Source of the DNA: Hyphomicrobiales bacterium
GTDB lineage: Bacteria > Pseudomonadota > Alphaproteobacteria > Rhizobiales > Rhizobiaceae
Assembly: GCA_900467685.1 (NCBI GenBank)
Contig: UBQX01000004.1
Location: forward strand, 1 to 64,000
Length of the DNA: 64,000 bases
Reading direction: 5' to 3'
Every line of letters starts with the position of its first letter. Position 1 is the stretch's first letter. The notes beneath the pieces were generated by a model, which saw nothing but the letters and a program-made list of their open reading frames with translations, was not told the origin of the DNA and ran no database searches. The position numbers and the translations under genes are program-made. Positions 1 through 9,255 of the stretch are shown one piece after another.

Positions 1-231
1 TCGCGCTGGCGCTCCGCCGTATTTTTAAACTACCAATCAGGGCGGCGCGTCAGCGTGGCTCTCCGGAAGCTGATGCCCAGAGACAGGGGCGGAAGCGATA
101 GAACCGGAGGCAAACTCGGGAGAGGTTTTTTCCGAGGGTTTTGGCGTGGACAATCGGTCACCTCACCCCTTGAAAACCTTGTCGACAAAAAATATACAGA
201 AGGCATATCTAAAATTCCGCAGCAGGCCATC

Positions 232-1464
232 ATGAAAATCGCGATCATCGGAGCAGGGGTCATTGGGGTGTCGACAGGCCTGCAACTGGCTGTGCGCGGA
301 CACGACGTGACGATCTTCGATCGCGAAGGTGTGGCGTCTGCCACCTCGCAGGGCAATGCCGGAGCCTTTGCATTCACCGATGTCGCGCCGCTGGCGACGC
401 CCGGCGTCATGCGCAAGGCGCCGAAATGGCTGCTCGATCCGCTGGGGCCGCTCTCTATCCCGCCGGCCTATGCGCTCAATATTGCGCCCTGGCTGCTGCG
501 CTTCTGGCGCGCCAGCTGGCCGGATCGCTATGAGGCAGCCCTTGCAGCCCAGGTCTCGCTGATGACGCAATCGCGCAACGCGCTGGAGCGGTTGGCCAAG
601 GATCACGGCATGGAGGCGTTTCTCCGCCGCGAGGGTCAGCTGCAGCTCTACGAAGGCGAGGCGCAATTCGAGGCGTCGCAATCGGAGTGGCGCGAGCGCG
701 AGCGCCATGGCGTGCGCTTCCGCCTGTTGAAAAGTGCTGCCGAGATCGCCGAGATCCAGCCCGGTATTGCGCCCCGCTTCACCCATGCCGGCTTCACGCC
801 CGACTGGTCGAACGTCACCGATCCCAAATGCTGGGTCGAGGAACTGGCAGTGCGCTTCCGCGCGGCCGGCGGGCGCGTCGAGATTGCGACCGTGCAGGCC
901 GTGCGCCCGGCCGAGGGCGGCGTCTGGATCGAGGGGGGGCGTATCGACGGCATCTACGACCGCGCCGTGATTGCGGGTGGCGCCTGGTCGAAGTCCTTGA
1001 CCGCGCGCCTCGGTGACGCCGTACCGCTCGAAACCGAGCGCGGCTACAACACGACGCTGCCGGCCGGCGCCTTCGATTTGAAGACCCATGTCACCTTCTC
1101 CAACCATGCCTTCGTTGTCAGCAAGATCGGTGAAGGTGTGCGCGTCGGCGGTGCGGTGGAGCTCGGCGGGCTGAAGCTTGCGCCCAACATGAAGCGCGCC
1201 GAATTCCTGCTGGCCAAGGCGAAGACCTTCCTGCCCGGGCTGAAGACCGAAGGCGGCGTGCAGTGGATGGGCTACCGCCCCTCCATGCCGGACAGCCTGC
1301 CGGTCATCTCGCCCTCGTCGGCCACGCCTGCTATTGTCTACGCCTTCGGTCATGGCCATCTGGGCCTGACGCAATCTGCGGGCACGGCGGAAGTCGCCGC
1401 CGATCTCGTCGAGGGCAAGACACCCGCCATCGACATGAAACCCTTCCGCGCCCAGCGCTTCTGA
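232..1464 (+). CDS. FAD-dependent D-amino-acid (D-hydroxyproline) dehydrogenase
   Basis: A 410-residue DadA/glycine-oxidase-type flavoprotein. The N-terminus opens with a Rossmann FAD motif (GAGVIG, residues 7-12), which fixes the start at 232; the open frame extends further upstream but that part has no protein-like content. A C-terminal FAD segment (GHGHLGLT) is present. Enzymes of this family oxidise D-amino acids at the membrane. The next gene, 17 bp downstream, is a 4-hydroxyproline 2-epimerase, so the likely substrate is cis-4-hydroxy-D-proline, giving the imine that enters hydroxyproline catabolism. The substrate is inferred from context only. Confidence 0.85.
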   Translation: MKIAIIGAGVIGVSTGLQLAVRGHDVTIFDREGVASATSQGNAGAFAFTDVAPLATPGVMRKAPKWLLDPLGPLSIPPAYALNIAPWLLRFWRASWPDRYEAALAAQVSLMTQSRNALERLAKDHGMEAFLRREGQLQLYEGEAQFEASQSEWRERERHGVRFRLLKSAAEIAEIQPGIAPRFTHAGFTPDWSNVTDPKCWVEELAVRFRAAGGRVEIATVQAVRPAEGGVWIEGGRIDGIYDRAVIAGGAWSKSLTARLGDAVPLETERGYNTTLPAGAFDLKTHVTFSNHAFVVSKIGEGVRVGGAVELGGLKLAPNMKRAEFLLAKAKTFLPGLKTEGGVQWMGYRPSMPDSLPVISPSSATPAIVYAFGHGHLGLTQSAGTAEVAADLVEGKTPAIDMKPFRAQRF

Positions 1465-1481
1465 AACCTCTCGAGGACATC

Positions 1482-2483
1482 ATGGCCAACCACACGTTCC
1501 AATGCATCGACGGCCACACCTGCGGTAATCCTGTCCGTCTGGTCGCCGGCGGTGGCCCGCGCCTCGAAGGCGCCAACATGATCGAGAAGCGCGCCCATTT
1601 CCTCGCCGAATATGACTGGATCCGCACCGGCCTCATGTTCGAGCCGCGCGGCCATGACATGATGTCCGGCTCGATCCTCTATCCGCCGACACGCCCCGAT
1701 TGCGATGTCGCCGTCCTCTTCATCGAGACCTCCGGCTGCCTGCCCATGTGTGGCCACGGCACGATCGGCACGGTGACGATGGCCATCGAAAACGGCCTCG
1801 TGACACCGAAGGAGCCGGGCGTGCTGCGTCTCGACACGCCGGCTGGCCTCGTCGTCGCCACCTACAAACAGGAAGGCCGTTTCGTTGAGGAAGTGCGCCT
1901 CACCAACGTCGCCTCCTTCCTATACGAAGAAGGCCTGACGGCAGAGGTCGAGGGGCTGGGCGAGGTGAGGGTGGATGTCGCCTATGGCGGCAATTTCTAC
2001 GCCATCGTCGACCCGCAGGACTGCTTCCGCGACATCGCCGACTACACGGCCGGCGAACTGGTCGGCTACTCACCGAAGCTGCGCAAGGCGCTGAACGAGA
2101 AATACAAGTTCGTCCATCCGGAAAACCCGGAGATCAATGGTCTGCGTCACATCCTCTGGGCAGGCGCGCCGAAGCATCCGGAAGCCACCGCCCGCAACGC
2201 CGTCTTCTACGGCGAAAAGGCCATCGACCGCTCGCCCTGCGGCACCGGCACCTCGGCCCGCATGGCGCAATGGGCCGCCAAGGGCAAGCTTAAGGTCGGC
2301 GACGATTTCATCCATGAAAGCATCATCGGCTCGCTCTTCAAGGGCCGCGTCGAGGCCGCCGTCAAGGTCGGCAACCGCGACGGCATCATCCCCTCCGTCG
2401 GCGGCTGGGCCCGGCAGACGGGCTTCAACACGATCTTCATCGACGACCGCGATCCGTATGCACATGGGTTCACGGTGATCTGA
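1482..2483 (+). CDS. 4-hydroxyproline 2-epimerase (proline racemase family)
   Basis: A 333-residue proline-racemase-family protein. Both catalytic cysteines are present: C90 in PMCGHGT and C253 in SPCGTGT. This pair marks an epimerase/racemase; the related trans-3-hydroxyproline dehydratases lack one cysteine. It would interconvert trans-4-hydroxy-L-proline and cis-4-hydroxy-D-proline in the cytoplasm, feeding the upstream dehydrogenase with which it forms an operon (17-bp gap). Other hydroxyproline genes, if present, lie to the left of the window. Confidence 0.88.
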   Translation: MANHTFQCIDGHTCGNPVRLVAGGGPRLEGANMIEKRAHFLAEYDWIRTGLMFEPRGHDMMSGSILYPPTRPDCDVAVLFIETSGCLPMCGHGTIGTVTMAIENGLVTPKEPGVLRLDTPAGLVVATYKQEGRFVEEVRLTNVASFLYEEGLTAEVEGLGEVRVDVAYGGNFYAIVDPQDCFRDIADYTAGELVGYSPKLRKALNEKYKFVHPENPEINGLRHILWAGAPKHPEATARNAVFYGEKAIDRSPCGTGTSARMAQWAAKGKLKVGDDFIHESIIGSLFKGRVEAAVKVGNRDGIIPSVGGWARQTGFNTIFIDDRDPYAHGFTVI

Positions 2484-2505
2484 GGGTATAGCTCTCAGGG
2501 CACGG

Positions 2506-2699
2506 CATCCCCCTCTGGCCTGCCGGCCATCTCCCCCGCAAGGGGGGAGATCGGCAGAGAAGCGCTCACTCGCGTCACTGTGACCATAGGAATTCATGAG
2601 TAGGGGTCGGATGTGGAGACGTTCAGCGAGGCAGCCTGTCGCGTCTATCCAATCTCCCCCCCTTGCGGGGGAGATGCCCGGCAGGGCAGAGGGGGGTAT
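2506..2699. repeat. Inverted pair of rhizobial-type palindromic intergenic elements
   Basis: Two copies of a roughly 50-bp element face each other at 2506-2556 and 2651-2699. Each holds a GC-rich palindrome of the form ATCTCCCCC-GCAA-GGGGGGAGAT next to a conserved CTCTGGCCTGCCGG-like flank, and the second copy is the reverse complement of the first. Short palindromes like this (RIME-type) are common between rhizobial genes. The pair fills the convergent gap after the epimerase gene and could act as a bidirectional terminator. Confidence 0.75.
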
Positions 2700-2701
2700 G
2701 T

Positions 2702-3103
2702 TCACCCACCCACCTGCGCGATCCAGTCGCTGAGATTGTAGTAATTCGTCACCCGCGCCACCTTGCCGTCGCGAATGTCGAAAAACGCGCCAGCCGGCAG
2801 CCGATATGTCTGGCCGTTGGCCTCCGGCAGGCCTTCGTCGGTGGCAAGATATTGACCATTGACGATAAATTCCGCCGATGCCCGCTTGCCATCGGTGCTT
2901 GTCATGATCACCATATCGGTGAGCAGTTCCTTGTAGCAGCGGTTCATATGCGCCATGAAGGTGGCGAAGGCTTTTTTGCCGGTCTGGAGCTCGCCCTGGT
3001 TGATGTCGTGGGCGACATCGTCGGTGAGCAGCGACAGGAAGCGGTCCATATCGCCGGCGTTGAAGGCATCGTAATAGGCGGCAATGAGGTCTGCGGCTTG
3101 CAT
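2702..3103 (-). CDS. NTF2-like/ketosteroid isomerase-related protein
   Basis: A 133-residue single-domain protein of the SnoaL/NTF2-like fold: an N-terminal helix (AADLIAAYYDAFNAGDMDRF), a central GKKAFATFMAHMN segment, and terminal strands ending in FFDIRDGKVARVTNYYNLSDW. The start at 3103 is chosen because homologous sequence begins at MQAADL; the frame upstream looks non-coding. Such proteins are small isomerases, hydratases or ligand binders, and the substrate cannot be read from the sequence. It is monocistronic, divergent from the GNAT gene. Confidence 0.75.
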   Translation of the reverse strand: MQAADLIAAYYDAFNAGDMDRFLSLLTDDVAHDINQGELQTGKKAFATFMAHMNRCYKELLTDMVIMTSTDGKRASAEFIVNGQYLATDEGLPEANGQTYRLPAGAFFDIRDGKVARVTNYYNLSDWIAQVGG

Positions 3104-3281
3104 CAAGGGAACTCCGGTTGCTTTTTCGGATTGGGATATAGAGTTTGTCAGGGAAAAGTGGAACCCGGTTTTCCCGGAAAGACAAACGAAAACAAGGAAT
3201 CTGGAGAGGTTCCAGCGTGTGTGAAAACCGGTATCGCGTTGTGAATTTGTCGGAATGAACCGTTCGGGAGGGGAAAACGCC

Positions 3282-3872
3282 ATGACATTGACGATCAAGA
3301 CTTTCTCCGGCCCCGCCGCGGTGCCCTATTTCGATGACGTGGCGCGGCTGCGCATCGAGGTCTTTCGCGCATTCCCCTATCTCTATGAGGGCTCGAAGGA
3401 CTACGAGCGGAAATATCTCTCCACCTATGCCCGCTCGCCGGGCTCGGTCTTCGTTCTCGCCTTCGATGGCGACGAGGTCGTGGGGGCAGCGACCGGCACG
3501 CCCATGAAAGGCGAGACCCGCGAGGTCAAGGCCCCCTTCGTGGTTGGCGGCTACAACACGGACTCGATCTTCTATTTCGGCGAATCCATTCTCCGCTCGA
3601 GCTATCGGGGCAGGGGCATCGGCGTGCGCTTCATCGAGGAGCGCGAGGATCATGCGAAAAATCTCGGCGGCATGACGCATTGCACCTTCTGTGCCGTCGA
3701 GCGCCCGGAAGATCATCCGCGCAGACCCGCCGACTATGTGCCGCTCGACGAGTTCTGGCGCAATCGCGGCTACCTGCCGCGTCCGGATCTGCGCACGACC
3801 TTCAGCTGGCAGGATCTGGATGAGGCGGAAGAAAGCCCCAAGCCCATGTCCTTCTGGATCAAGGAACTCTGA
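3282..3872 (+). CDS. GNAT-family N-acetyltransferase
   Basis: A 196-residue GNAT protein. The acetyl-CoA loop region is visible as ILRSSYRGRGIGVRFIEER (RGRGIG, about residues 112-117). The start at 3282 is preferred over an in-frame ATG at 3255 because a GGAGGGG ribosome site lies 8 bp before it. The aromatic-rich C-terminus (DEFWRNRGYLP) resembles the substrate-recognition end of small-molecule acetyltransferases. It is followed 46 bp later by a nitrilase-type hydrolase on the same strand, and the two may be cotranscribed. Substrate unknown. Confidence 0.8.
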   Translation: MTLTIKTFSGPAAVPYFDDVARLRIEVFRAFPYLYEGSKDYERKYLSTYARSPGSVFVLAFDGDEVVGAATGTPMKGETREVKAPFVVGGYNTDSIFYFGESILRSSYRGRGIGVRFIEEREDHAKNLGGMTHCTFCAVERPEDHPRRPADYVPLDEFWRNRGYLPRPDLRTTFSWQDLDEAEESPKPMSFWIKEL

Positions 3873-3918
3873 GTCGGCGCAATAGCGACCTCTGGAAATG
3901 CAAGGAAGACTGCCTGCG

Positions 3919-4782
3919 ATGGTGAAACTCGCCGCCTGCCAATATGCCATCGATCTTATCGAGAGCTGGGATGCCTACGCCCATCATCTGACGGTGCTGG
4001 TCGGCGAGGCGGCGGGCCAAGGCGCTGAGCTGGCGCTTCTGCCGGAATATGCCGCGATGGTTCTGGCCGGCCAGCTGGACGCAGAGACCCGCTCCGATCT
4101 CCACGGCTCGATTGGCGGCATCCAGCCGCTCATCCCGCGCTGGGTGGAACTCTGCGCCGAGATTGCGGCGAACCACAATATTCTCTTCTCGCCCGGCTCC
4201 GCGCCGGTTCTCGATGCGGATGGCAAATACCGCAACCGCGCCTTCCTCTTCGGCCCGCAGGGTCTGATCGGCGTGCAGGACAAGCAGATCATGACCCGCT
4301 TCGAGCGCGAAAAGTGGTTCATCGCGGAGGGCATTCACGGGCTGAAGACCTTTGAAACACCGATCGGCAGGCTCGGCATTCTCATCTGCTACGACAACGA
4401 ATTCCCGATGCTGGCCCGCAAGCTCGCCGAAGACGGCGCCGATCTCATCCTTGCCCCCTCCTGCACCGATACGCTCGCCGGCAGCTATCGCGTCCGGATC
4501 GGGGCTCAGGCAAGAGCGCTCGAGAACCAGATCGCCGTGCTCGCCTCGCCGACCGCCGGCAACGCGCCCTGGTCGCCCGCCATGGATGAAAACAAGGGCC
4601 GCGCCGCCCTCTATGTGCCGCCGGACTACGGCATGCCGCCCTCGGGCGTCTTCGCGGAAAGCCCGGAAGAGGATGTCGCAAGCTCGAGCTGGCTGGTCAC
4701 GGAGATCGACATGGCCGAAGTGATCCGGCTTCGCAAGGAAGGGCAGGTGGCGACGCGGCGCGACTGGCCGGAGCAGTTCTGA
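3919..4782 (+). CDS. Carbon-nitrogen hydrolase (nitrilase superfamily)
   Basis: A 287-residue nitrilase-superfamily amidohydrolase with the full Glu-Lys-Cys triad: E44 in LLPEY, K122 in VQDKQIMTRFE and C157 in LICYDNEFP. Family members hydrolyse amides or nitriles in the cytoplasm through a cysteine thioester. The start at 3919 (MVKLAACQ) is chosen because the conserved first strand begins there and AAGGAAG lies upstream; an ATG at 3898 is possible. Pairing with the GNAT gene suggests a small amide-metabolism unit, but the substrate is not determinable. Confidence 0.87.
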   Translation: MVKLAACQYAIDLIESWDAYAHHLTVLVGEAAGQGAELALLPEYAAMVLAGQLDAETRSDLHGSIGGIQPLIPRWVELCAEIAANHNILFSPGSAPVLDADGKYRNRAFLFGPQGLIGVQDKQIMTRFEREKWFIAEGIHGLKTFETPIGRLGILICYDNEFPMLARKLAEDGADLILAPSCTDTLAGSYRVRIGAQARALENQIAVLASPTAGNAPWSPAMDENKGRAALYVPPDYGMPPSGVFAESPEEDVASSSWLVTEIDMAEVIRLRKEGQVATRRDWPEQF

Positions 4783-4807
4783 CGGCGGCGGGCTGAGGAG
4801 CGCGGCA

Positions 4808-5698
4808 TCAGCTCAGATAGGCGGCGAGTTCCTCTGGCGTTCCCTGCGGGAAGGCCTGTCTCAGATGTTCGAGAAACGCCGAAACGCGCACGCTGAGCAG
4901 TCTGCGGGACGGATAGAGCGCCCAAAGCGCGACTTTCACCCCCTCGACATCGCCCCAAAGCGCCAGCCGCCCGGCGGCGAGATCGCCGCTCACCAGCGAA
5001 AGCGGCAGGCGCGCCACGCCGGCGCCTTCCAGGACGGCATCGCGTACCATCGTGTTGGCCGACATGGCCAGAACCGGCATGACTGCAAGCTCGCGGGGTC
5101 CGTCCGGCGTCGTCACCTTCCACCTGTCGGATTTGCGAACCACGCCCCGAACGATGGCCGGGACTTCAGCCCCTTCGGCGGGCCATGCAAAACCGGGCGG
5201 CGCCACGACGACTTGCCGGTCATGCAGGAAGGGCCGGCCGACGAGATTGATGTCAGGCTCGGGATTGACGCGGATGACCAGATCATAGGCCTCCTCGATC
5301 ATGTCCACGGGACGGTCCTCGACCACGATTTCAACCCGCATATCGGGATATTGCATCACAAAGCCCGCCGCGAGCTTGCCCAGCGCCGCCTGCGAGAACA
5401 TCAGCGGCGCACTGATCCGCAGACGTCCGCGCGGTGTTTGACCGCCGGAGGCGATGGCGGTTGCCGTTTCTTCCAGTTCGGTCAGCAATTGGCTGGTGCG
5501 CTCGTAAAGCGCACGGCCCTCTTCGGTCAGCTTGAGCTTGCGGGCACCGCGTTCGAAGAGCCGCACATCCAGCTGCGCCTCGAGATCAGCCACACGGCGC
5601 GAAAGCGTGGCCTTGGGCCGCCCCGTGACGCGCGCCGCCTTGCCAAACCCGCCATGCCGGGCAACCAGATTGAAATCTGCCAGTGCGAGAAGATCCAT
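4808..5698 (-). CDS. LysR-family transcriptional regulator
   Basis: A 296-residue LysR regulator. Residues 1-60 form the winged HTH (FNLVARHGGFGKAARVTGRP...LSRRVADLE), followed by a linker helix and a periplasmic-binding-like effector domain. The ATG at 5698 has GGTGG upstream; a GTG at 5707 is an alternative. It is divergent from the ene-reductase gene, with 137 bp between starts, the classic arrangement in which a LysR protein controls its neighbour, often in response to an electrophile. The inducer is unknown. Confidence 0.88.
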   Translation of the reverse strand: MDLLALADFNLVARHGGFGKAARVTGRPKATLSRRVADLEAQLDVRLFERGARKLKLTEEGRALYERTSQLLTELEETATAIASGGQTPRGRLRISAPLMFSQAALGKLAAGFVMQYPDMRVEIVVEDRPVDMIEEAYDLVIRVNPEPDINLVGRPFLHDRQVVVAPPGFAWPAEGAEVPAIVRGVVRKSDRWKVTTPDGPRELAVMPVLAMSANTMVRDAVLEGAGVARLPLSLVSGDLAAGRLALWGDVEGVKVALWALYPSRRLLSVRVSAFLEHLRQAFPQGTPEELAAYLS

Positions 5699-5835
5699 AT
5701 GTTCCACCAGTGAGACGAATTGTCCAGATTTGACGGCTATCGGAGCGAATTTGGATCATTAAATTGAAGATTGTCTTCGGGCAACCCGCCTTGCCCGTTC
5801 TTCAAGTTTCAAGTCCCTTTCGCAGGAGAAGCAAA

Positions 5836-6903
5836 ATGACCGATCTCTGGAGCCCTCTCAAACTCGCAACCTTCACGCTGCCGCATCGTCTCGCCATGGC
5901 GCCGATGACCCGCAGCCGCGCCAAGCCCGACGGCACGCCGGGCGATCTCGCGGCAGACTATTACGCCCAGCGTGCCTCGCTCGGCCTGCTGATCAGCGAA
6001 GGCACGCAACCGTCTGATGACGGGCAGGGCTATCTCGCAACGCCGGGCATCTACACGGACGCCCATGTGGCCGGCTGGCGCAAGGTTGCGGATGCCGTGC
6101 ACGCCGCCGGCGGACGCCTGTTCATTCAGCTCATGCATGTCGGCCGTCGCGCCCATCCCGACAACACGCCGCATCACCGCCAGCCCGTGGCGCCCTCGGC
6201 CATCGCGGCCGGAGAGGACATGTTCACGATGACGGGAATGCTGCCGGTGCCGGTGCCGCGCGCACTGGAAACGGAAGAGGTTCGCCAGACGATCGCCGAC
6301 TTCGCCTACGCCGCCAAGCGGGCGATCGAAGCCGGTGCCGATGGTGTCGAGATCCATGGCGCAAACGGCTATCTGGTACACCAGTTCCTGGCGCCCGACG
6401 CGAACCAACGGACGGACGCTTATGGCGGCTCCATGGAAAACCGGGCACGCTTTGCCCTCGACGTCGCCCGCGCCGTCGCGGATGCCATCGGCCCGGAAAA
6501 GACGGCGATCCGCCTCTCGCCCGGCGTGCCGACGGGCGGCATCGCCGAAGGCGAGGGCAATGACGATCTCTATCGCTATCTGGCGGCTGAACTTGGCAAG
6601 ATGAAGCTCGCCTATCTCCATATCCTGCATGTCCGCAGCGATGCGTTTCTGGAGGAGATCCGCCGCGCCTTCGGTGGTCCGCTGGTTCTGAACCGCCCCG
6701 GCCGCCCGCGCGATCAGATCGGCGCCGATGTCGCCGCAGGCCGTGCGGATATCGAGGCGCTCGGTTCCATGGCGCTCGCCAATCCCGATCTCGTGCAGCG
6801 CGTCAAGACCGGGGCCCCGCTCAACGAGCCGAACCGGGCCTTCTTCTACGCTGGCGGTGGCGCGGAAGGCTATACGGACTACCCGGTCATCAACGCCGCC
6901 TGA
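5836..6903 (+). CDS. Old-yellow-enzyme family alkene reductase
   Basis: A 355-residue FMN-dependent NADH:flavin oxidoreductase of the OYE/NemA type. Visible motifs are LAMAPMTRSRA near the N-terminus, the substrate-binding pair in VEIHGANGYLVHQFL, and RTDAYGGSMENRARF in the FMN barrel. These enzymes reduce activated C=C bonds of enones, nitro-alkenes and similar electrophiles. The start at 5836 follows a CAGGAGAAG ribosome site; the longer upstream frame is not needed. It is probably regulated by the divergent LysR gene. Confidence 0.9.
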   Translation: MTDLWSPLKLATFTLPHRLAMAPMTRSRAKPDGTPGDLAADYYAQRASLGLLISEGTQPSDDGQGYLATPGIYTDAHVAGWRKVADAVHAAGGRLFIQLMHVGRRAHPDNTPHHRQPVAPSAIAAGEDMFTMTGMLPVPVPRALETEEVRQTIADFAYAAKRAIEAGADGVEIHGANGYLVHQFLAPDANQRTDAYGGSMENRARFALDVARAVADAIGPEKTAIRLSPGVPTGGIAEGEGNDDLYRYLAAELGKMKLAYLHILHVRSDAFLEEIRRAFGGPLVLNRPGRPRDQIGADVAAGRADIEALGSMALANPDLVQRVKTGAPLNEPNRAFFYAGGGAEGYTDYPVINAA

Positions 6904-6974
6904 AGCCAAGGCCTGGCGGGTGGCTGACACTTCGCCGGGCTTGCCACGTCTCCCGTAGCTGCCCGATGTTCCGG

Positions 6975-8207
6975 TCAAGCATCCGAAAGCGCTGCCCGCC
7001 GCGCGGCAAGATAGCGCCATTCCGCCTCGCCGGGCCCCAGCTCCAACGCGCGGTCGAAGGCGGCACGCGCTGCCGTCGTGTCGCCAGCGCGGGCGAGCAG
7101 ATCGCCCATGAGGGCTTGATAGGGCAGGAAGGTCGCAAAACGCTCCGGCTCAAGTGCGGCGATGGCCGCCAGCGCCGCATCCGGACCCTCGACCTCCGCC
7201 AGCGCCACAGCCCGGTTGATCGTGACGATCGGATTGTCCTGAAGAGCCAGCAGCATGTCGTAAGCCGAGAGCACCGCCTTCCACGGCGGCGGGTCGTCGA
7301 GGCTCCTGCGGCCGCACCAGAGCGCATGGATCATCATGTTGAGAATGCGCGGCGCCGGCAAGCCGATGGAAAGGGCGCGCCCACAGTAACGTCGCGCATC
7401 CGTAATCAACTCGGTCGACCAGCGCGCAGGGTCCTGTTCGGACAGCGGGATCATGCTGCCATCTGCGCCAAGCCTTGCGGGCCGACGCGCCTCGGCAAAG
7501 CGGATGATGGCGGCGAGCGCCTGCACCTCCGCCTCGTCCGGCATCATCGAAGCCAGAAGCGCCGTCAGACCCAACATCTCGGCCGCAAAGCCGGCGTGGC
7601 GACCAGAGCCGGCCGCATCCTCATGTGCCTTGGAATAGGCGACTTCGAGCGTCGAGAGAACAGCGCTAAGCCGTTCCGCCCAATGCTCCGGCCCCGGCAC
7701 CTCGAAGCTCACGCCGGCCTCGCGGATCTTGCGCTTGGCCCGCACCAGCCGCTGCTGGAGCGCAATGTCGTTTGTCAGGAAAGCCCGCGCGATTTCGGCA
7801 ATCTCCAGCCCGCAGACGAGCCGGAGCGTCAGCGCCGCCCGGCTGTCCGGCGCAACAGCCGGATGGCAGCAGATGAAAATGAGCCGCAGCCGCTCCTCGG
7901 GGATGTTCGCGTCATCGGAACTCATCAGGTCCTCCGCATTGGGTTCCGGCTCCGGCGGCTCGGGCAGAAGGGTCTGGCGAACCTGCCGCCGCCGAACCAT
8001 GTCGAGGGCGGCGCGTTCGGCGGTGCGGTAGAGCCAGGCAGACGGCGCATCCGGCGGACCGGACCCCGGCCACACCTTCGCCGCCCGCGAGCAGGCCTCG
8101 GCCAGGGCCTCCTCTGCAAGGTCCAGGTCGCGGAACCGTGCGGCAAGCGCGGCGATGATGCGCCCGCCTGCCGATCGATAGGTCTGTTCCAGCAGCGCCG
8201 ATGCCAT
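6975..8207 (-). CDS. ECF sigma factor, ECF42 (TPR-extended) type
   Basis: A 410-residue sigma factor. Sigma region 2 is at the N-terminus (LDLAEEALAEACSRAAKVWP; PSAWLYRTAERAALDMVRRR). Region 4 follows around residues 120-170 (RAALTLRLVCGLEIAEIARAFL...QRLVRAKRKI). A 230-residue helical extension of the DUF6596/TPR kind, unique to ECF41/42-like groups, makes up the rest. ECF42 factors have no classical anti-sigma and sit beside DGPF proteins; here the DGPF gene ends 4 bp upstream. The target promoters are unknown. Confidence 0.87.
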   Translation of the reverse strand: MASALLEQTYRSAGGRIIAALAARFRDLDLAEEALAEACSRAAKVWPGSGPPDAPSAWLYRTAERAALDMVRRRQVRQTLLPEPPEPEPNAEDLMSSDDANIPEERLRLIFICCHPAVAPDSRAALTLRLVCGLEIAEIARAFLTNDIALQQRLVRAKRKIREAGVSFEVPGPEHWAERLSAVLSTLEVAYSKAHEDAAGSGRHAGFAAEMLGLTALLASMMPDEAEVQALAAIIRFAEARRPARLGADGSMIPLSEQDPARWSTELITDARRYCGRALSIGLPAPRILNMMIHALWCGRRSLDDPPPWKAVLSAYDMLLALQDNPIVTINRAVALAEVEGPDAALAAIAALEPERFATFLPYQALMGDLLARAGDTTAARAAFDRALELGPGEAEWRYLAARRAALSDA

Positions 8208-8211
8208 GCCG

Positions 8212-8583
8212 TCAGCGCTGTACGGAAACGCCCGGTGGCATCGCGATCAGCGGGCGAATCTCGATCGCCCCATCCCGTCCGAGCGGCACCTGCTTGGCGA
8301 TCGCGATCGCCTCGTCGAGATCGGCGGCTTCCACCACGTAATAGCCGCCGAGCTGCTCCTTCGCTTCCGGAAACGGGCCGTCGTGAATGGTCTGTGCGCC
8401 ATCGACGGTGCGAACCGTGGTGGCATAGGCCGTGCCTTTCAGGCCGCCGCCGGCCACCCGCTTGTCGCCAAGGTTCGAAAGGAAGTTGAAATGCCGCACG
8501 CGGATATCCGCCATGGCCGGGCCGTCCTTCTCCGGCCCGCCGAAAACCTCTTCATTCTCATAGATCAGAAGCATGTATTGCAT
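8212..8583 (-). CDS. DGPF (YciI-like) domain protein, ECF42 partner
   Basis: A 123-residue YciI-like protein carrying the signature HDGPFPEAKEQLGGYYVVE. The start at 8583 is supported by an AAGGAGGGG ribosome site, and the codons further upstream are unlikely to be translated. Proteins of this family are genetically tied to ECF42 sigma factors, and the sigma gene begins 4 bp downstream, so the two are translationally linked. The biochemical role of DGPF proteins is not settled; a sensory or enzymatic role upstream of the sigma factor is inferred. Confidence 0.88.
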   Translation of the reverse strand: MQYMLLIYENEEVFGGPEKDGPAMADIRVRHFNFLSNLGDKRVAGGGLKGTAYATTVRTVDGAQTIHDGPFPEAKEQLGGYYVVEAADLDEAIAIAKQVPLGRDGAIEIRPLIAMPPGVSVQR

Positions 8584-8769
8584 GAATTCCGCCCCTCCTT
8601 GGGCTTGTCTGCGGCCCCGCCCATCGGCGCCGTCGACAAAGAGACGCGCCACCCGGAACGGAATCGACATCACTCAAGAAAAAAATGCAATCGCCTGTCT
8701 CCGACTTGTCGAAGGCCGCGATCTCCGATTAATGTTGATATCAACAAAAGATGGAGAGGGGGCCTCCGC

Positions 8770-9174
8770 ATGCAGCACAAACCGTGGATGATCTGGACCG
8801 GACGGGCCTTGAGCGCTCTTTTCGTGCTCTTCATGCTGGGAGCCTCCGTCGCGCCCAAGCTGCTGGGCATGGCCGTGGCGGAGGACACGCTGGCGGCGCT
8901 TGGCTGGCCACATGGCTATGCGCTGATGATCGGGTTGATCGAGCTGGCTGGCACCGTGCTCTACGTCGTCCCCGCCACCAGCCTGCTCGGCGCCATCATC
9001 ATGACCGGCCTGTTCGGCGGGGCGATTGCCACGCAGGTGAGGGCGGAAAGCCCGCTCTTCTCGCATACCCTTTTCAGCTTCTATCTCGCCGCCTTCATGT
9101 GGGGCGGGCTGTGGCTGCGCGATGCCCGCATCCGCTCCATTCTGCCCTTCCGGCGCATGACGGGCGAAAATTGA
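8770..9174 (+). CDS. DoxX-like membrane protein
   Basis: A 134-residue protein with four hydrophobic segments (about residues 8-28, 48-68, 72-92 and 100-118), as in the DoxX_2/DUF6069-like families. The sequence GLIELAGTVLYVVPATSLLGAI contains the membrane-embedded glutamate typical of DoxX proteins. It is an inner-membrane protein of uncertain role, sometimes linked to redox stress. It is divergent from the DGPF/ECF42 pair; the 186 bp between the starts would hold both promoters. Confidence 0.75.
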   Translation: MQHKPWMIWTGRALSALFVLFMLGASVAPKLLGMAVAEDTLAALGWPHGYALMIGLIELAGTVLYVVPATSLLGAIIMTGLFGGAIATQVRAESPLFSHTLFSFYLAAFMWGGLWLRDARIRSILPFRRMTGEN

Positions 9175-9255
9175 GGGCGCCAAGCCCTCATTAACCACGC
9201 AAAGCCCTATGATTCCGCTTTTCCAGGGTCTGGACCGCTGCTATATGCCCGGACC

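Noticed and set aside
2070-3950. A 626-codon minus-strand frame spanning three genes
   Set aside because: It crosses the epimerase, NTF2-like and GNAT genes out of frame and has no recognisable domain.
6966-8489. A 507-codon plus-strand frame
   Set aside because: Antisense of the ECF42 sigma factor, whose regions 2 and 4 are clear; composition is Arg-rich and non-protein-like.
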